The notes: generated by a model not told the origin, from the letters alone. A stretch of 64,000 nucleotides of DNA from Loxodes magnus (GCA_946699065.1 CAMPDV010000061.1:744001-808000), one strand, 5' to 3'. Counted from the stretch's first letter, positions 26,346 to 38,617 are shown. Made by a program: numbers and translations.

Positions 26346-26479
26346 AATAAGGTATTTTTTACACCTCCTCAGAACAGGAGAGAAAACCGGAAGCACATAT
26401 TCTCACCACATCTTCTTCAACTTTTCACTCTTCTTAATAAAAATAATCAGAACTATCTAATAGATTAGAAGAACTTATA

Positions 26480-27010
26480 AAAAATACTAACTCCTATAAA
26501 TTAAAATAAAGCGGATATCTTCCATCAAAAGACAAGTAAGAACTGAGATAAAAATTCAGAACAAAAAAGTTAACACAGCTCTCAACACCTCCATTGAAAA
26601 CTGAAAAAGAGACCACTCAACTGAATCAATAAAAATAATAACGAAAAAATAAGAAATAAACGAAGAAGGTAAAGTACAATAATTCAATATAGAATCTATT
26701 ACCTTTGATTTAGACAATACCAAAATAGAACAAATCGACTCTGAGTAGATGAAACAGCTGATTCATCAACTTATTAGAAACATAAAAAAACTTGAAGAGG
26801 AATTAAACTCCCAGAAGGAAGAGATGCTTGTATTAAGTAGGGATTTGATAAAAATGAAGATGATAATGAAGTTCATATGATAGACTGAAGAGCTAAAGTC
26901 GGAGTTTATGAGCAAATGGCAAGTTTAGAGAATAATATTCTAGTAATGCAAGAGCAAGACGAGAAAAGCTGAGCAAAATTAAATTCAAGACTCAACTTAA
27001 TAAAATAAAA
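26480..27010 (+). pseudogene. ORF1-like coiled-coil remnant of element A
   Basis: One frame reads KRISSIKRQVRTEIKIQNKK, TALNTSIENWKRDHSTES, KVQQFNIESITFDLDNTK, then a clear coiled coil (IEQIDSEQMKQLIHQLIRNI, KKLEEELNSQKEEMLVLSRD). It degrades after MKFIWQTEELKSEF with a frame change. No zinc knuckle remains. This is the usual position and character of a LINE ORF1 protein, an RNA-binding trimer in active elements. Confidence 0.6.
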
Positions 27011-27049
27011 CCTGTAGAAGCCTTCTTAAGGAACTCCAATGGAAATAGA

Positions 27050-27640
27050 GAAACAAGAAAGGACATTTATGAGAGCAAGAAATATATTATATTTGTAATA
27101 GCACTTTATATTTATGGCGGAAATGTCCCCAATATAGAAAATATGAATGAATATCTGGAGAAATGTTAACTAATAGCAACTGAAGTAGCGAGCGACGGAA
27201 TTCTTCTCATCGGAAAATGGGAAAATCTGGAAAAAAAAAGTGTAATTTTGATGAATTAAATAAAGGGGAATTTATTTAATAAAATCCTAGGATATTAATA
27301 AATATTTTATTATTTTATTTAAAATAGGGTGGAAAACCCTTTCCTTCGGATGCTGCTTGGAGGCCCAGCAAGGCAACAAAATATGAGCGCGGACGAAGGA
27401 TAAATCGGAGGAAGAGAAACCAATAAAAAGAGAAGAAAGATATGACAAGCTGGAGAACTCTGAATGCCTGGAGGAAACTTTCTTCATCATAGATCGGGGA
27501 AATGTACCCGTAATCACATATTGCATCCTATGCTTTGGAAGGAAAAATTACAGAGACGTACTGTAAGAAGAGAAAACAAGGATAGAGAGACCCTTAGATT
27601 TTTTTCTTCATTAAATAAAATTAATTTAAAGAGCTGCACA
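27050..27640 (+). pseudogene. ORF2 remnants of element A
   Basis: The first piece (YIIFVIALYIYGGNVPNIEN, ATEVASDGILLIGKW) looks like the core of an exonuclease/endonuclease/phosphatase domain with the GDFN motif degraded to GKWEN. After a break, the 3' piece encodes KLENSECLEETFFIIDRGN and VPVITYCILCFGRKNYRDVL, then QEEKTRIER. The same peptide is kept in copy C on the other strand (VPVIAYCILFFGRKNYSNVL), so this was the C-terminal end of the element's last protein. Confidence 0.5.
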
Positions 27641-27700
27641 CCAACGAGAGTGCTACACGCTCTATAATTCAATTTATTTATTTGAATTTATTTGAATTTA
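27640..27700 (+). repeat. LINE 3' hairpin and AATTT-rich tail
   Basis: AGAGTGCTACACGCTCT can form a six-pair stem with a five-base loop. It is followed by ATAATTCAATTTATTTATTT and repeats of ATTTGAATTT. Copy C has AGAATGCTATGCACTCT at the same place with the same tail start, so a terminal hairpin is a shared feature and could be the template-recognition structure. Confidence 0.5.
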
Positions 27701-28022
27701 AAAAATAAAAGGTTATAAAATAAATTAGACATTCAAATGGTTGAAATAAAATTATAGTAAAGCTAAGTTAAAAATAAAATTCTAGCTTTATTAATATTGT
27801 TCTTAATAATTAAGGATTAGACAAAAAATATTTACTTAGTGCTAGATTAAATAAACCTTTTATTGAAAAAATTAATATTAAGTTATTTTTTATATATAAA
27901 AGCATAAAAAACAAATGCTGAATGAAATATTTGTAATATCCAATTTAATAATCAATGAATTTATAATTTTAATATCTTTCAATTAGTAAAATTAAGAAAA
28001 AAAGAATCATTTAGATTTAGTT
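27701..28022. other. AT-rich spacer
   Basis: Lies between the retroelement tail and a minus-strand gene. Nothing recognised. Confidence 0.5.
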
Positions 28023-28721
28023 TCATAAAATGGTGAACTCAACTGATGCCTAAGGACCTTTAGATCTGGAGTAACTACCTGATATTTTTATATGAGACTT
28101 ATTTGAAGTTTGATGCTACCAGGATGCTTAAATACTCTTATCATAGCAAGATGCATTTAAGCCAACCATATAGCTATCTCGCTTTTTATTAAGACATAAT
28201 GCAGTACCTAAATGAAGTTAGCAATCTTGATTCATTCCAATTGATGCATTAAAAGAAGTATTCTAGTTAATTTTTGCTTCAGCCAAAATAGATAAGTCAA
28301 ATTAAGTTCTATTTAAGTTTGCATTCTAATCAAAATTATATCGATCAACTTATTTAGAGAAAGATGTTTAAAACTCAGGATAATTCTTATTTAAAGAAAG
28401 AGTATGAGATCTTTAAACCTCCCAATCACCATATATATTATCTTTTTAAGTAAAAGTATTTTTAATATCATATTCTTTTGCAGTATTAACGACAGCGGTA
28501 ACTTCAATATCCTTATTTTCTTCTTCGCTTTCTTTTTTTACATTAGCTTCTAACTCACATTTTTCCTTATTAGCAGTTATAGTAGCTCCAACAGTGCATA
28601 AATCAGTTATCTATTTGCTAACTTAAACTTACACCCCAATTGAGTAATCTTATTTGATACAATTATTCATGTTTACTTTCATTTTATCTATCTACTGATT
28701 AGATTTCTCTTCTTACGACAT
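28023..28721 (-). CDS. Beta-strand-repeat protein, porin-like (232 residues)
   Basis: An uninterrupted frame MSQEEKSNQQIDKMKVNMNN to a TGA after ASVEFTIL. After a short helical start the protein is almost entirely alternating polar/hydrophobic strands joined by turns: ITDLCTVGATITANKEK, KDIEVTAVVNTAKEYDIKN, HTLSLNKNYPEFQTSFSKQV, TSFNASIGMNQDCQLHLGTA, LNKKRDSYMVGLNASCYDK and HIKISGSYSRSKGPQASVEF. This is the pattern of mitochondrial outer-membrane beta barrels of the VDAC/Tom40 type, and the last strand would serve as the beta-signal. There is no signal peptide. It is shorter than VDAC (about 280). It shares the SGS.S.SKG turn with the gene at 31097-31945, so the two are probably paralogues. 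Function is inferred from pattern only. Confidence 0.7.
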
Positions 28722-31096
28722 TTTTATAATTTTTTAGCTAAATTTGTATTTAAACTAGCTTTTTATATTGACAAGTTATTTTATAACATTTTTTTAGATT
28801 TATAATATAAATCTTACTTTTCCTTTATAAAATTTACATTTTAAAGTGTTTATATTATAAAGGAATTTTTCAGTATAAACCTTGTTTTATAATATAAATT
28901 TTTACAGTAACTGCAACTTAGTTAAAAGTTTATTCTAATATAAGCTTATTTAGTATTCATAGCATCTATCCTTTCTATATAATGAAATTCAATTTTTAGC
29001 TCAATTTTATTGCTTTTAGAAAACGATTCTAACTATATCTGAAATTGGATTTTTTTGCTTTGACTATAAATTTGAAAGCTTTTTTCACTAAATTTAAGAA
29101 AATCAGTTTCTTAGAAAAACTGAGTAAATATTCCCAGTAATCTTATCGTCAGCGAAATGAACTTGAATGCATTTAAATCGTGATAAGTTGATTCCATAAC
29201 TAATTTATAGCCAGAAAAGGAAACAAAAATAGATTGAAAGCAAAATCAAAATATAGCAATTAGAGCTTAAATTTTAGTTTTAGACAGGTAATTTTAAGCC
29301 TTACAAGCATTTTATCATAGAAATTAATTTTGAAACGTAATTCATAAGGAAATTCAATTTTTTTTAGTATCAAATATCTAAAAAAGAACAATGAGAAAAT
29401 AATAAAGCTACTCTTTAAATAATTACATATCATATCTTCATATAAAAACTTTTCTATCATTTAGAATAAAATTAATTAAACTAAGTATAAAAAGAAAAGA
29501 GGCAAAGCCATTATTCAAATTAAGAAATACAATTTCAATAGAAATATAGAAAGCAATTCTTATATAAATTGAATTATAAACTGCAATTATGAAATAAATC
29601 TATCAATAAAGCTAAAGTGGAAAGATTAATTATAAGGGTAAACTGGAATTAGTTTATTACTATGTGGTTAGATAAACTTCATATTCATAGATTCATTTTA
29701 AATAATAACTAAAAGTAGGAAGAATTGAAAAAGAACTTATATAAATTTTCAATTTTCAATACTTTTAAACAAAATTATTAGATTAGCTAAAAATGATTCA
29801 TCATATAATGCTGAAAGAGTTATATATTATATAATAGAATCCTATTTTAATAGCTTTTAGGTCTTTTTTCTTGGATAAAAATTGATTATTTACTAACTTT
29901 TAAAATGTAAAATGGTTATAAGTTTTTACATTTTAGATGTCTTTAAAAAATAAATTTCTCTTATAATATTTAAATAATTTATAGAAATAGATACTAACCT
30001 TATAAGCATTTCCTCATAAATAAAAGTGAAAATTGCATAGTTAAATATGATCAGAAAGTTTCTAAATTAACTATATAAAAATTAAGGATATTAATGATTA
30101 TACGATATAGATATTAACTACTAAAGTTAGATACTTCTAAAAGATATAAAATCTAGAGATTGTTAAATTTAATTTGGAATTGTTTATTTAGTATATTATC
30201 TCCTAAAAAGATACAAAGCTTGGATTATGTTCTTTGCTTTTGATATTTAGGACTTGATTTAAATTTGATTATCAAAAGGATAATATTTCCATAAATTTTC
30301 TCTTAACTTTTACAAAATAATAATTGAATTTATCATAAAAGGTAAAAAAGAAAGGAAACAAATAAATATAACTTTCATATTCTACATAGTTCAAACTTAA
30401 TATGTAATTATGGGGATAAACATTTATAGTTAAATCTGAAAAATGAAATAAAATTCAAAATTTGCTAAAAGAAAGAATTTTCTCTTTCAAACTCTTTTTA
30501 ATTAAATTTAAACAGAGTAATTAATGAAGGAGATAAGCTATATTATAATATTCATCAATTTATAAATAAAAATGACTTGATGCAAACTTTTATGAATTAC
30601 TTATATGAATATTAAACTGAAAAATGTAATCTACTTTCTAACTAAAAATTAAATATATATAGCAAGCATTGTTAAAACTAATATTAGATAATATATAGAG
30701 AAATAAAAAGCATTAGATTAAAATTATAGAAAAGTTTTTCTGAGTTTAAGAGGAAAAGAAAATACATTTATTTAAAAATTAAATGAAATTAGAAAAAATA
30801 AACTTTTCATGTTAATAATCTTTTTCGATAATAGCTAAAATAATATATTAATTCCTCTTTATTTGAACAAGAGTAAAATATGGCTTGAAAAACGGGGAAT
30901 AATTATGGAAGTAAAGAATCGAAAATATAGAAAAATAGATTTAAATCTATTATTTAAAAAAATAAGAAATTAATTTATTTCAATTGCTTTAGTTAATTAT
31001 TCATATATGACACTTTATTTGAGATTAATATTTGAGCATAAAGAAAGGAAATTATACTCTATATAAAGAAGTAATTTTTGAAATTTATAAATCTTT
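28722..31096. other. AT-rich DNA between two beta-barrel-like genes
   Basis: No convincing coding frame or RNA. The minus-strand open frame near 29260-29460 is Phe/Leu/Lys low-complexity and not supported. Confidence 0.4.
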
Positions 31097-31945
31097 TCAG
31101 CAGTAGTGCGGCTCCTCACGATAATGAAAATTTAAATTTTCCTACTGCTTATGATCATATATTTTTTCTGATTTTTTATTATTAACAGCTGCTAGTGGAT
31201 CTATTTTTATTCCAACTTTAAATTAAAGGCCTCCTTACTTTGTAAAAAAAACTCCTATTTTCATTCTACTTTAGTTTTCTTTAGTTTATTGAGTTTGAAA
31301 ACCCGCTTTTACTTAAAAGCCCTTTGAACTTGAAAAGCTGCTACCAATCTTCATTTTAGTATTTCCTTCTAGTTATTCCTTCAATTAAATTCCTGCCTTT
31401 GCATAAAACTTTTATCCAATTTAAGCCATTCCATTTAGTTGAATAATCGTGTTTTTCCCTAAAAGATTATAAGTTTACGAAATAGCTCTTACTTCAAGGT
31501 TTCCTTTAGACAGACTTCCACCAAGTTGTAAATTTGTATCTTTATCCAACTTTTTCTCGGTTTAAATGTCAGTCACAAACTATAATCCATTCTAAATAGA
31601 AAATCTAGATATAAATTATAAAGTTAGATTATTTTCACTTTCATTCTTTGCTCAAATACCTGCCTTTAACTCAAGATTTCCTCTGCTCGAGATATCCCCA
31701 CTAACTAGCAACTTAGCAACGTTTTCTAAATTTTCTTATGCATAAAATCCCGCTTTTACTTTTAAATTCTAACCTGAAAGGCTTCCTTTAAAATATTTTA
31801 TAGAATCATTTATCAATCATCTTTCACTTTCTTCTAAAGCTTTAACTATACGATCTTCTAAAGCTTTTTAGCCTTTCTCCAACTAAGTTTATTAATTTGT
31901 ATTTGATTTAGTATTTTATTATGTATTTAAATTCCTTCATGACAT
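31097..31945 (-). CDS. Beta-strand-repeat protein, porin-like (282 residues)
   Basis: The frame starts MSWRNLNTQQNTKSNTNQQT, has an amphipathic helix (KALEDRIVKALEESERWLI), then a row of strand-turn-strand repeats. Examples are SLSGQNLKVKAGFYA, SGDISSRGNLELKAGIWA, NNLTLQFISRFSIQNGLQFV, GGSLSKGNLEVRAISQTYN, NGMAQIGQKFYAKAGIQL, GSSFSSSKGFQVKAGFQT and KQGGLQFKVGIKIDP. The recurrent unit is G-S-x-S-x-G-x-L/F-x-V/L-x-A. Length (282) and the N-terminal helix match VDAC-type mitochondrial porins, and the strands have the right alternation. I see no VDAC signature I could name, so the call is by architecture. The C-terminal 30 residues (DHKQQENLNFHYREEPHYC) are polar. Paralogue of the gene at 28023-28721. 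Confidence 0.75.
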
Positions 31946-32121
31946 CTTTTATTAAAACTAATAATTTCTTGAATTAAATTTCTCTTTTTTAAGCTTACAA
32001 ATATAATAAATCTAGCATTTTAAGATTAAATTTCCCTATATCAGCTTATTTCTTCTCTTCCTTTTATCTAGTTATACTTAGTTATATAAAAGATTATATT
32101 AATTAAGAATGTCCTTTTATT

Positions 32122-33048
32122 TCATTCCTTTTCTTCCTTCTTTTTTTTGTTTAATTGATTGTAGCCTTATTGAATCTCTATTGGAGTTGTTTATATTGCA
32201 AATGTTGTCATTTATACTTAGCTTCTTTCTTAATTGCTTGGATATAGAATGCTAGATTGAATTTATTACTGCCTCTAGTTTCCTACTGATGATTAACCGT
32301 CCTGAAAAGTGAAGTTGACATTTCCTTATTGATTTTGGTAGATAACAATTGGAGTGTTTCCTAGATTGGTGTTCTAAAATCCTTGTATTGATAAGTCTTA
32401 TGATTAAGCAACAGGAATTCCTTACTAAATTTGCATAGGATGCATGTATCCTTACTAGTGCTAAAGATTTATTAATTATTATGCTTAACTAGGCTAAATC
32501 ATCACTGTTAAGGGTTTAATATTGCAGGCACTGATTATATTGCATATGCAAACACAGCAAGTCATAAATCCTGTTATAAGCGCTATTCATAAACCAGCTA
32601 CTGCCCCCATCGCCTCATTTTAAGATAGTTTGCATTCCTTCATATCATGATGAGGATCTTCGCATCATAATTCTCCATCAATCTCAATACATTTCCTATC
32701 CTTGCCATAGCATAGCTCATAATAAGTACTGAAGACAAAGATGAGTACGAAGGTAACTATAATCACTATTACTGAGTAGATAATCTGAAAAATCACCAAG
32801 ATAATTAAAGCCACTTTTTAGTTCTTATATCTTCAGAAAGCAGCAAACTAGCATCCTAAATAAAAAAACGAAATTATGCAAATAAAAAAGCCTAAGGCAC
32901 TTTAGGTACAGACACTAATAGTAATCAAAGCAACCAAAGAAATAATTGAAACCATAAAAGAAATAACAAAGGAAACGACAGCATAGACTCTATACGATTC
33001 TTGAACCTTTATACACTTATAAATAGTTGAAATCCTTTCAATATACAT
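32122..33048 (-). CDS. Four-TM membrane protein with Cys-rich loop and Gln-rich tail
   Basis: 308 residues from MYIERISTIYKCIKVQESYR to a TGA after KKKKEEKE. Four hydrophobic segments: VVSFVISFMVSIISLVALIT (about 25-45), GFFICIISFFYLGCQFAAF (about 53-72), ALIILVIFQIIYSVIVIIVT (about 80-108), and AVAGLWIALITGFMTCCVC (about 152-177). Between TM3 and TM4 is a loop of about 40 residues with Cys in ELCYGKDRKCIEIDGELWC and KECKLS, able to form disulfides. The cytosolic tail is Gln/Asn-rich (QQLINLQHQQGYMHPMQIQQ). The topology resembles tetraspanins, but the CCG motif is not seen, so I leave it as tetraspan-like. One exon. Stop 177 nt from the start of the porin-like gene. Confidence 0.8.
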
Positions 33049-33106
33049 TTTTTTATATAAGTCAATTGTATAATAATCACTTATTTTAATATCACAAATT
33101 CAAGCT

Positions 33107-33487
33107 TCAAGTTGATAGAATAGAAGAAAGATATGCAGATAACAACTCTTAAATACAATATTTATAAAGCAGGTTGTAATAAATTGAAAATGCAGAACTT
33201 AACTAAATAAAGTTTAATGTAATTAAATTTAGTTTTTCTACTGGTGAAATAAATAAACTCAAGCATTTTAAAATTACTAATTTATTTACATACTTGTATC
33301 TTCTGTATAATATAAAGTTGAAATCATGTCTTAAATTTTCCTTTTATAACTTATTACTAGAGATCTAAGGAAATCTAATCTTTGACATTTTTTTACCCCT
33401 TAGAGATGTTTAGTTTTAGTCCTTCAGTATCTTATACTTTTTCTGAGAGCCTTTCCTTTTACAACTTTTCATTGAGTAGCTTTTCAT
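33107..33487 (-). CDS. Small basic protein, doubtful
   Basis: A 126-residue frame with a basic start (MKSYSMKSCKRKGSQKKYKI, LRGKKMSKIRFPQISSN) and a hydrophobic C-terminal part (LVILKCLSLFISPVEKLNLI). It sits 58 nt upstream of the four-TM gene on the same strand. The N-terminal half has non-random composition and the rest may be chance. Family unknown. Confidence 0.35.
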
Positions 33488-34719
33488 GAGAAACCTTAAA
33501 AAAATGTTTACGAAATAGAGTTCAGTTATTCAAAATTAAGATCATGAAAGTTTAATTATTTTGGTAGTTTAATTTAATGATTGCAGAGGAATATATCTGA
33601 CTTTATTATTATTAATATGTCTTCACGAAATATAACTAAACTATGCATAAAGGTCTATTAAGAATCTAAAATGATATAAAATATTTACATATTGCTCCTT
33701 TTTCTATTTTTTTGTTTAAAAGTACTCTTATTAGTTTTAATAAGATGAAATATACCCTAAATTTATTTCTCATGGATAGTACAAAATTTTTTAATTAATT
33801 TGAGTTAAAATAGATTTAATAGTTGAATTTGAGTATCCAAATCGATAGATATCTTTTGATGTCTTTTAAAATAGATATTGGATTATCTCTTTAATGATTG
33901 GATTAAAGTTAAAGTTTTAAACTTTAAAATTGTAAGCTTCTGAAATTTTTTTCGCTAATTGGATGCAGAAATTCAAAGTTGATTAATTGAGTAAACTTAA
34001 GCTGCTTTGTTTTATTAGCAGCTCCTATATATTGTAGAATATTTTCCTTCTATTTGATAGTAAGTTTTATTTAATATACTTCTAGATAAATTACTAAATT
34101 AGCTTTAGGCCTCACTGAGATTCCTAAAGTGTTTTATAGAATCACAAAACCATTAGTCAGTTAAAATTTATGCAGTAGCATGCTAGTTTTTAAGGATACA
34201 CCACATGAGCATTTTAAAGAATTGGGTCTTCGCTTTTTTTCAATCTAAATTACAATTTTTTCCTTAATTGGCTTAAGTTATAACTTATGAGTTTATCCTA
34301 GCTTGAAGTTATTTGCTCATATCTAATATCTTAAGAAGATTAAATTTCATAATTACTAATAAAGCATTCTAGTTGATTAACTTGTATACATAAATAAGAA
34401 AGGCTTAAAATAGTAATGATATAGCTATATCTCCTAAGGATCTAAAGTACTTCAAAATCCTTAGAGATGGTTTATTTTTTTATTACGAGTTAGTTATTAA
34501 AGATAAGGGTAAATTTTAATTTGTACTAAGGACGAAAAATTTGCTTGATATACTATATAATAAAGTATTGATAACTAAGGAAAAAATAAAAAAGAAGTAT
34601 GTATTTAAGAAAATTTCTTTAAGCAGATTAGAGAGAAAAATTCAGTCTTTTTAGTTGTTTATGATAGAAGATAGTAGCTGCTTAACTCTTGATAAACCAT
34701 ATAACTAAATAAAAAATAA
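33488..34719. other. AT-rich intergenic DNA
   Basis: Divergent intergenic region. A few coding-like patches on the plus strand after 34600 could be an upstream exon of the next gene. Nothing firm. Confidence 0.35.
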
Positions 34720-36091
34720 ATGAAAGAAAGCTTAGCACTCTTTTTCTCTAGTGTTAAGCACATATTTCCAAATAAAGTAATTGATATCATTAAAAAAGCG
34801 GCATTCAACCTAACAAACTAGCAAAGTTAGATTAAAAAAAGTTACAAGCACATGAAATCTAATTTCAAGGAAATTCTTTTAAATAAAAAAATTTGCTTAT
34901 CAGTTTATAAAGAAACATTAAGAGAGCTAAGTAAGCATTTAATTAGTTTTCTAACTTATCATATATTGATTATTATAAAGCTAATCCTTTAATAAAAAAA
35001 TTCCAATATAATTTTCTGCTATTTTTAATTTCCAAATCTTAATTATTGATCTTAGAAATGAAATCGATTGTCTGTCAGAATAATTATTTGAGTGTAAATG
35101 AAAACTAATTTTAGAAGCATTGATCCAACTTGAAATTCTTTGGTGGTCATAATGAGATTTGCAGTTTTTGCTGTTTCTGCAAGAAAGATTTATCCTAAAA
35201 TTTTACTTCTATTAAAGAAGAGTTTTTGCATTACTCTAACTATTAACAAAACTTATACCCTTGAATTAATACTTTTTACCCTGAAAAGCATGAGTTTAGA
35301 TCTAAACTATAGCTGGAAAATGAAGATGTGTAAAGAAAAAAAAGGAAAGTCAACTTTCAATCTGAATAACCGTAATAAGAGGCTAGTTCAGCTTAGAACT
35401 TATAGCAATCTAAAGTAGAGTAGTCAAACAGTCTAATGGAGGATGATAAATATGATTATTTTTTTGAGGCAGGGATTCAATCTAGAATCTTATACAGCGA
35501 CTAATTAGATCAGGACGAAGAATAATTGCTACTATAAAATCCATAGTAGGAATAAAATGATCTTAACTAGTATGATTACACTCATAATTTCAAATATCAA
35601 ATCTTATCAGAAGATTATTTCAATATTGATAGCGACTAGGAACTTCAGTATGACCTTCATTTAAATGAGATATCTAAAGATAAGAACTCAAGATTATTTG
35701 GATAAACTAAGAAATTAGTTTGATACAACTAAGAAGAAACAAATTGTCTGAGGATCTAAAAAAAATGATAGTGAAGATTTCCTAAAAGTAAAATAGTAAT
35801 AACGCATGAAGAGGAAACCCCATAAGTCGAAAGTAACTTTTAAAATGATTTAAAAGAGCAAAAAGAAGTTTCAGAAGAAGAGGAAGAAATTACTGAAAGT
35901 ACTCCTTTCAATTTTTTGGTGAAGAAAATAGTCACAAAATAAATAAAAAAGAATAAATAATACAAAAACTTAAAGATATGAATGAGGTAGAAAGCAATGC
36001 AGCAAAAAATATTTAAAAAAGTAAAAAAAAGACTTCAAAAACTATCCAAATAACGAACTTAGAGAAAAGAGAAAGCCCTCTCATGCAATGA
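34720..36091 (+). CDS. Acidic protein with Cys-rich motif; one probable intron, one frame break
   Basis: Starts MKESLALFFSSVKHIFPNKV, then IDIIKKAAFNLTNQQSQIKK and CLSVYKETLREL. A candidate 50-nt GT-AG intron at 34931-34980 (starts GTAAGCATT, ends TTATAAAG) joins this to NPLIKKFQYNFLLFL and EMKSIVCQNNYLSVNENQ. Next comes FFGGHNEICSFCCFCKKDLS, with Cys at C-x2-C-C-x-C spacing, a possible zinc site. The next 200 residues are acidic and Gln-rich (NSLMEDDKYDYFFEAGIQS, QDEEQLLLQNPQQEQNDL, DYFNIDSDQELQYDLHLNE). At 35921 the frame breaks at a run of six T. One more T would join STPFNF to FGEENSHKINKKEQIIQKL and MNEVESNAAKNIQKS, ending at TGA 36089-36091. Family unknown; nuclear or scaffold role possible. 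Confidence 0.6.
34931..34980 (+). other. Candidate 50-nt GT-AG intron
   Basis: It begins GTAAGC and ends AAAG. Its length (50 nt, not a multiple of 3) is exactly what is needed to connect the two coding frames of the 34720-36091 gene. Branch and splice signals cannot be tested here. Confidence 0.45.
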
Positions 36092-36419
36092 CTAAATTTA
36101 ACGTAAAATCGTAAACTTAGTTTGATTTATTTTATTTATTTATATTTGCTCTTTAGTTAACTAGCTTAAAATAATTTAATATGAAATCAGTACCAAAACT
36201 CTTGGAGTGAAATCTAGCAATCAAAATATTAAATCAGTAGATTTTAAAAAAAAATAGAGTTACATTTAAGTTAAAATAGATTGAATGAATAGCTTTATAA
36301 GTCTAAATTACGTTTTATTAAGCAGAATACAGTACTAATGATTTACGAATATTAAGTCGCGCTTATAATCTGATTTAAACAAAATGTATAATTGTTACTA
36401 ATTTATTTGATAAATAGGA

Positions 36420-37419
36420 GATAAAAAGAAAGCATTTAAGCTAAAAAGTAGAATAGAGGATAAAGAGGTATTAGGTAATTAAGAATTTTAGCTTTAAACT
36501 TAATTAAGAAAGATAAAATTTGTAGATGTATAAATTAGCAAATACTCTCAATCTTGTTTTGATATTTTGAACATACAAATTAGAGTGATGTTGATGCTCA
36601 TATAAGTAAAAACTAAATTTCGGAAATTGCACCAAAAGTTAAGAATTTATATATCTCTACTTAAATCTAAAAAAGTAGAATCGCAAAGCTATTTAATTCA
36701 CTTATTCATCTTGCGAATAACTTAAAAATCTAGATTCTTAAAGCCAAGTTTTAAATTCATTTAGACAATTTATAACTGAAGGAATTTTAAAAAGCGTGTT
36801 AACAAGAAAAGCAAATTGGACATTTAAAACTTATAATAAAAAGAGTTATTTAAACTACAAAAGTTGAAGCTAAGAATTTATTATTAATAAGGTTCAATAG
36901 TCAAATATAAATGATAGTATCTATAAAGTATTAATGAAATAATAGTTAGTAAGTTATATAACGAAGATCTCAAGTTGGTAGAATAAATGTAAAATCCTTA
37001 TAAATATTTTAAAATATCTATAATGTAAAAAAAATTTTAATTAAAAAATGGTTAAAAAGGCTGATGGTTATAAATAAGGTATGCCGCTAAGTAATTATAA
37101 GATAGATAGCTCCTAAAAAATAATTTTAATTTAAAGATCCAAATTCAAAAATATTTCGATGCTAAAGAAAAGAGCTCAACTAAATAAACCTTAAAATATT
37201 TAATTATTTCTTAATTATTTAAGCATGATTAAATAATAGAAATTAAGCAGATTAAGAAAAAAGGGAAGGATAATAAGATCTTACCTAAGAAGAAAAAATT
37301 CTCCCATTTCCATAAAAAATACTAGCTTTTTATTAGTTAAAGCAAGAGCTTCTTCTATACTTTATAAATTAAATTTAAATTTCTTAAACAATTTTTCCTT
37401 TGCTCAAATCCAAAACTGA
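36420..37419 (+). CDS. Purine-rich coding stretch, frame unresolved
   Basis: The plus strand is strongly purine-rich. In 36560-36900 the best frame gives DVDAHISKNQISEIAPKVKN, then SRIAKLFNSLIHLANN and LDNLQLKEFQKACQQEKQIG. Further on another frame gives NINDSIYKVLMKQQLVSYI, VKKADGYKQGMPLSNYKID and LVKARASSILYKLNL, ending at TGA 37417-37419. I think this is one gene with introns or indels, but I cannot settle the exons. Lys/Gln-rich, helical, no known domain. Confidence 0.35.
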
Positions 37420-38617
37420 GAGCTAAATAATCTTTCAACAAAAAAATTCTTATTTCATGTGGAATAAAACCAAGGCTGATATAAGAGCTTCAAAATAGAG
37501 TAAATTAGCTTTATATTAAATTTCCTTGAATATAGCTAACAATTTTTAAAAGCTATTCATATACTTTGATTAAGTTAATAAAGCATAAATTCAGTAATAT
37601 TCAAACAGATCTAATTCAACTATGTAAATCCTATAAAGCTGTTCATTTAGTTTTATAAATAATTACATATATCTTATATATAATGCTTAAAGATATATCC
37701 TTCTTGCAAATTTTAAAAGGTCATATAAATGTTTCTCTTAGTTAATTACCCTAGAAAGTAATGACTAATCAAATATATAGCAAAATAATAATTTCTTGGA
37801 GATAAAATCTTCAATTTTATTGTTAATTCACTAAAAAAGTGAATCTTTTATTAAATATAATAGAGATTATAAAACTAAGAACTTAGCGGTATTTTATTTC
37901 TTTTAGCTTAAATTTAATACAGAAAGCTTAGAGACTAAGTTTATAATTAAAAGCATAATAAAATTACAATTCAAAAAGATTAAATTATCAGATGATACTT
38001 TTTGCTAAATTTAGCTTTTCCTTTATTTATTTAAAGTAGAAATTGAATTTAGAAATGTTTAACTAAAATAAATAAAACAAATGAAGATTCAAGCTTTATA
38101 ATAAGCATAAAGAAATAAGGATTTGATTATAAAATAAAAATAGTTGAAATAATAAGATTTTTCGAGGTTAAAATCAATTATCTCACAAGTCGATTATTTC
38201 CTCGCCCAGATTATAAAGCGAAATATTTTAATTTTAAGCCTTATGAAATTTTTGGATTACTGTAAATTGAATGGGTAAATGGACTCTAAGTATAAAATTT
38301 ATAAAAATAAAGGTAATCTTTGGCTTATTTAAATCTAGTACATCAGTAGTAGCATTGTTGACTCTTCTTTAAGAAAAAGTTCATAAAGACTGATATAAAA
38401 ACAAAAAGGCAAATGAAATTAAACTTGGGGATAGATAAATTATATATAGCATATCTTAATTCTAAGCACTAAAATTATCATTGTTAAAAGGAATAAATTA
38501 ATAGTATTTCTATCAAAGTGTATTAACTTTATAAAAACCTTTTAGCTATTTAATGTAAATCAAATCCCCTATTATAGATAAAACTTTATCAAAAAATATA
38601 AATATATCAAATAAAAT
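37420..38617. other. AT-rich DNA, nothing recognised
   Basis: No coding frame or RNA gene seen other than the tRNA-like sequence that follows. Confidence 0.4.

Larger units (their letters stand above)
26350..27700 (+). mobile_element. Non-LTR retrotransposon copy A, internally deleted
   Basis: Sharply richer in GC than the flanks. The 5' end (ACACCTCCTCAGAACAGGAG, then AGAGAAAACCGGAAGCAC) matches the 5' end of the longer element at about 47040, which has ACACCACCTTCTCAATG followed by AGAGAAAACCTGAAGCAC. The 3' end (27420-27690) matches the reverse-strand fragment at 40976-41220. Between them lie an ORF1-like coiled coil and a short endonuclease-like remnant, with no reverse transcriptase. 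It is therefore an internally deleted or composite copy. It ends with a hairpin and an ATTTGAATTT-type tail, as expected for a LINE. Confidence 0.75.
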
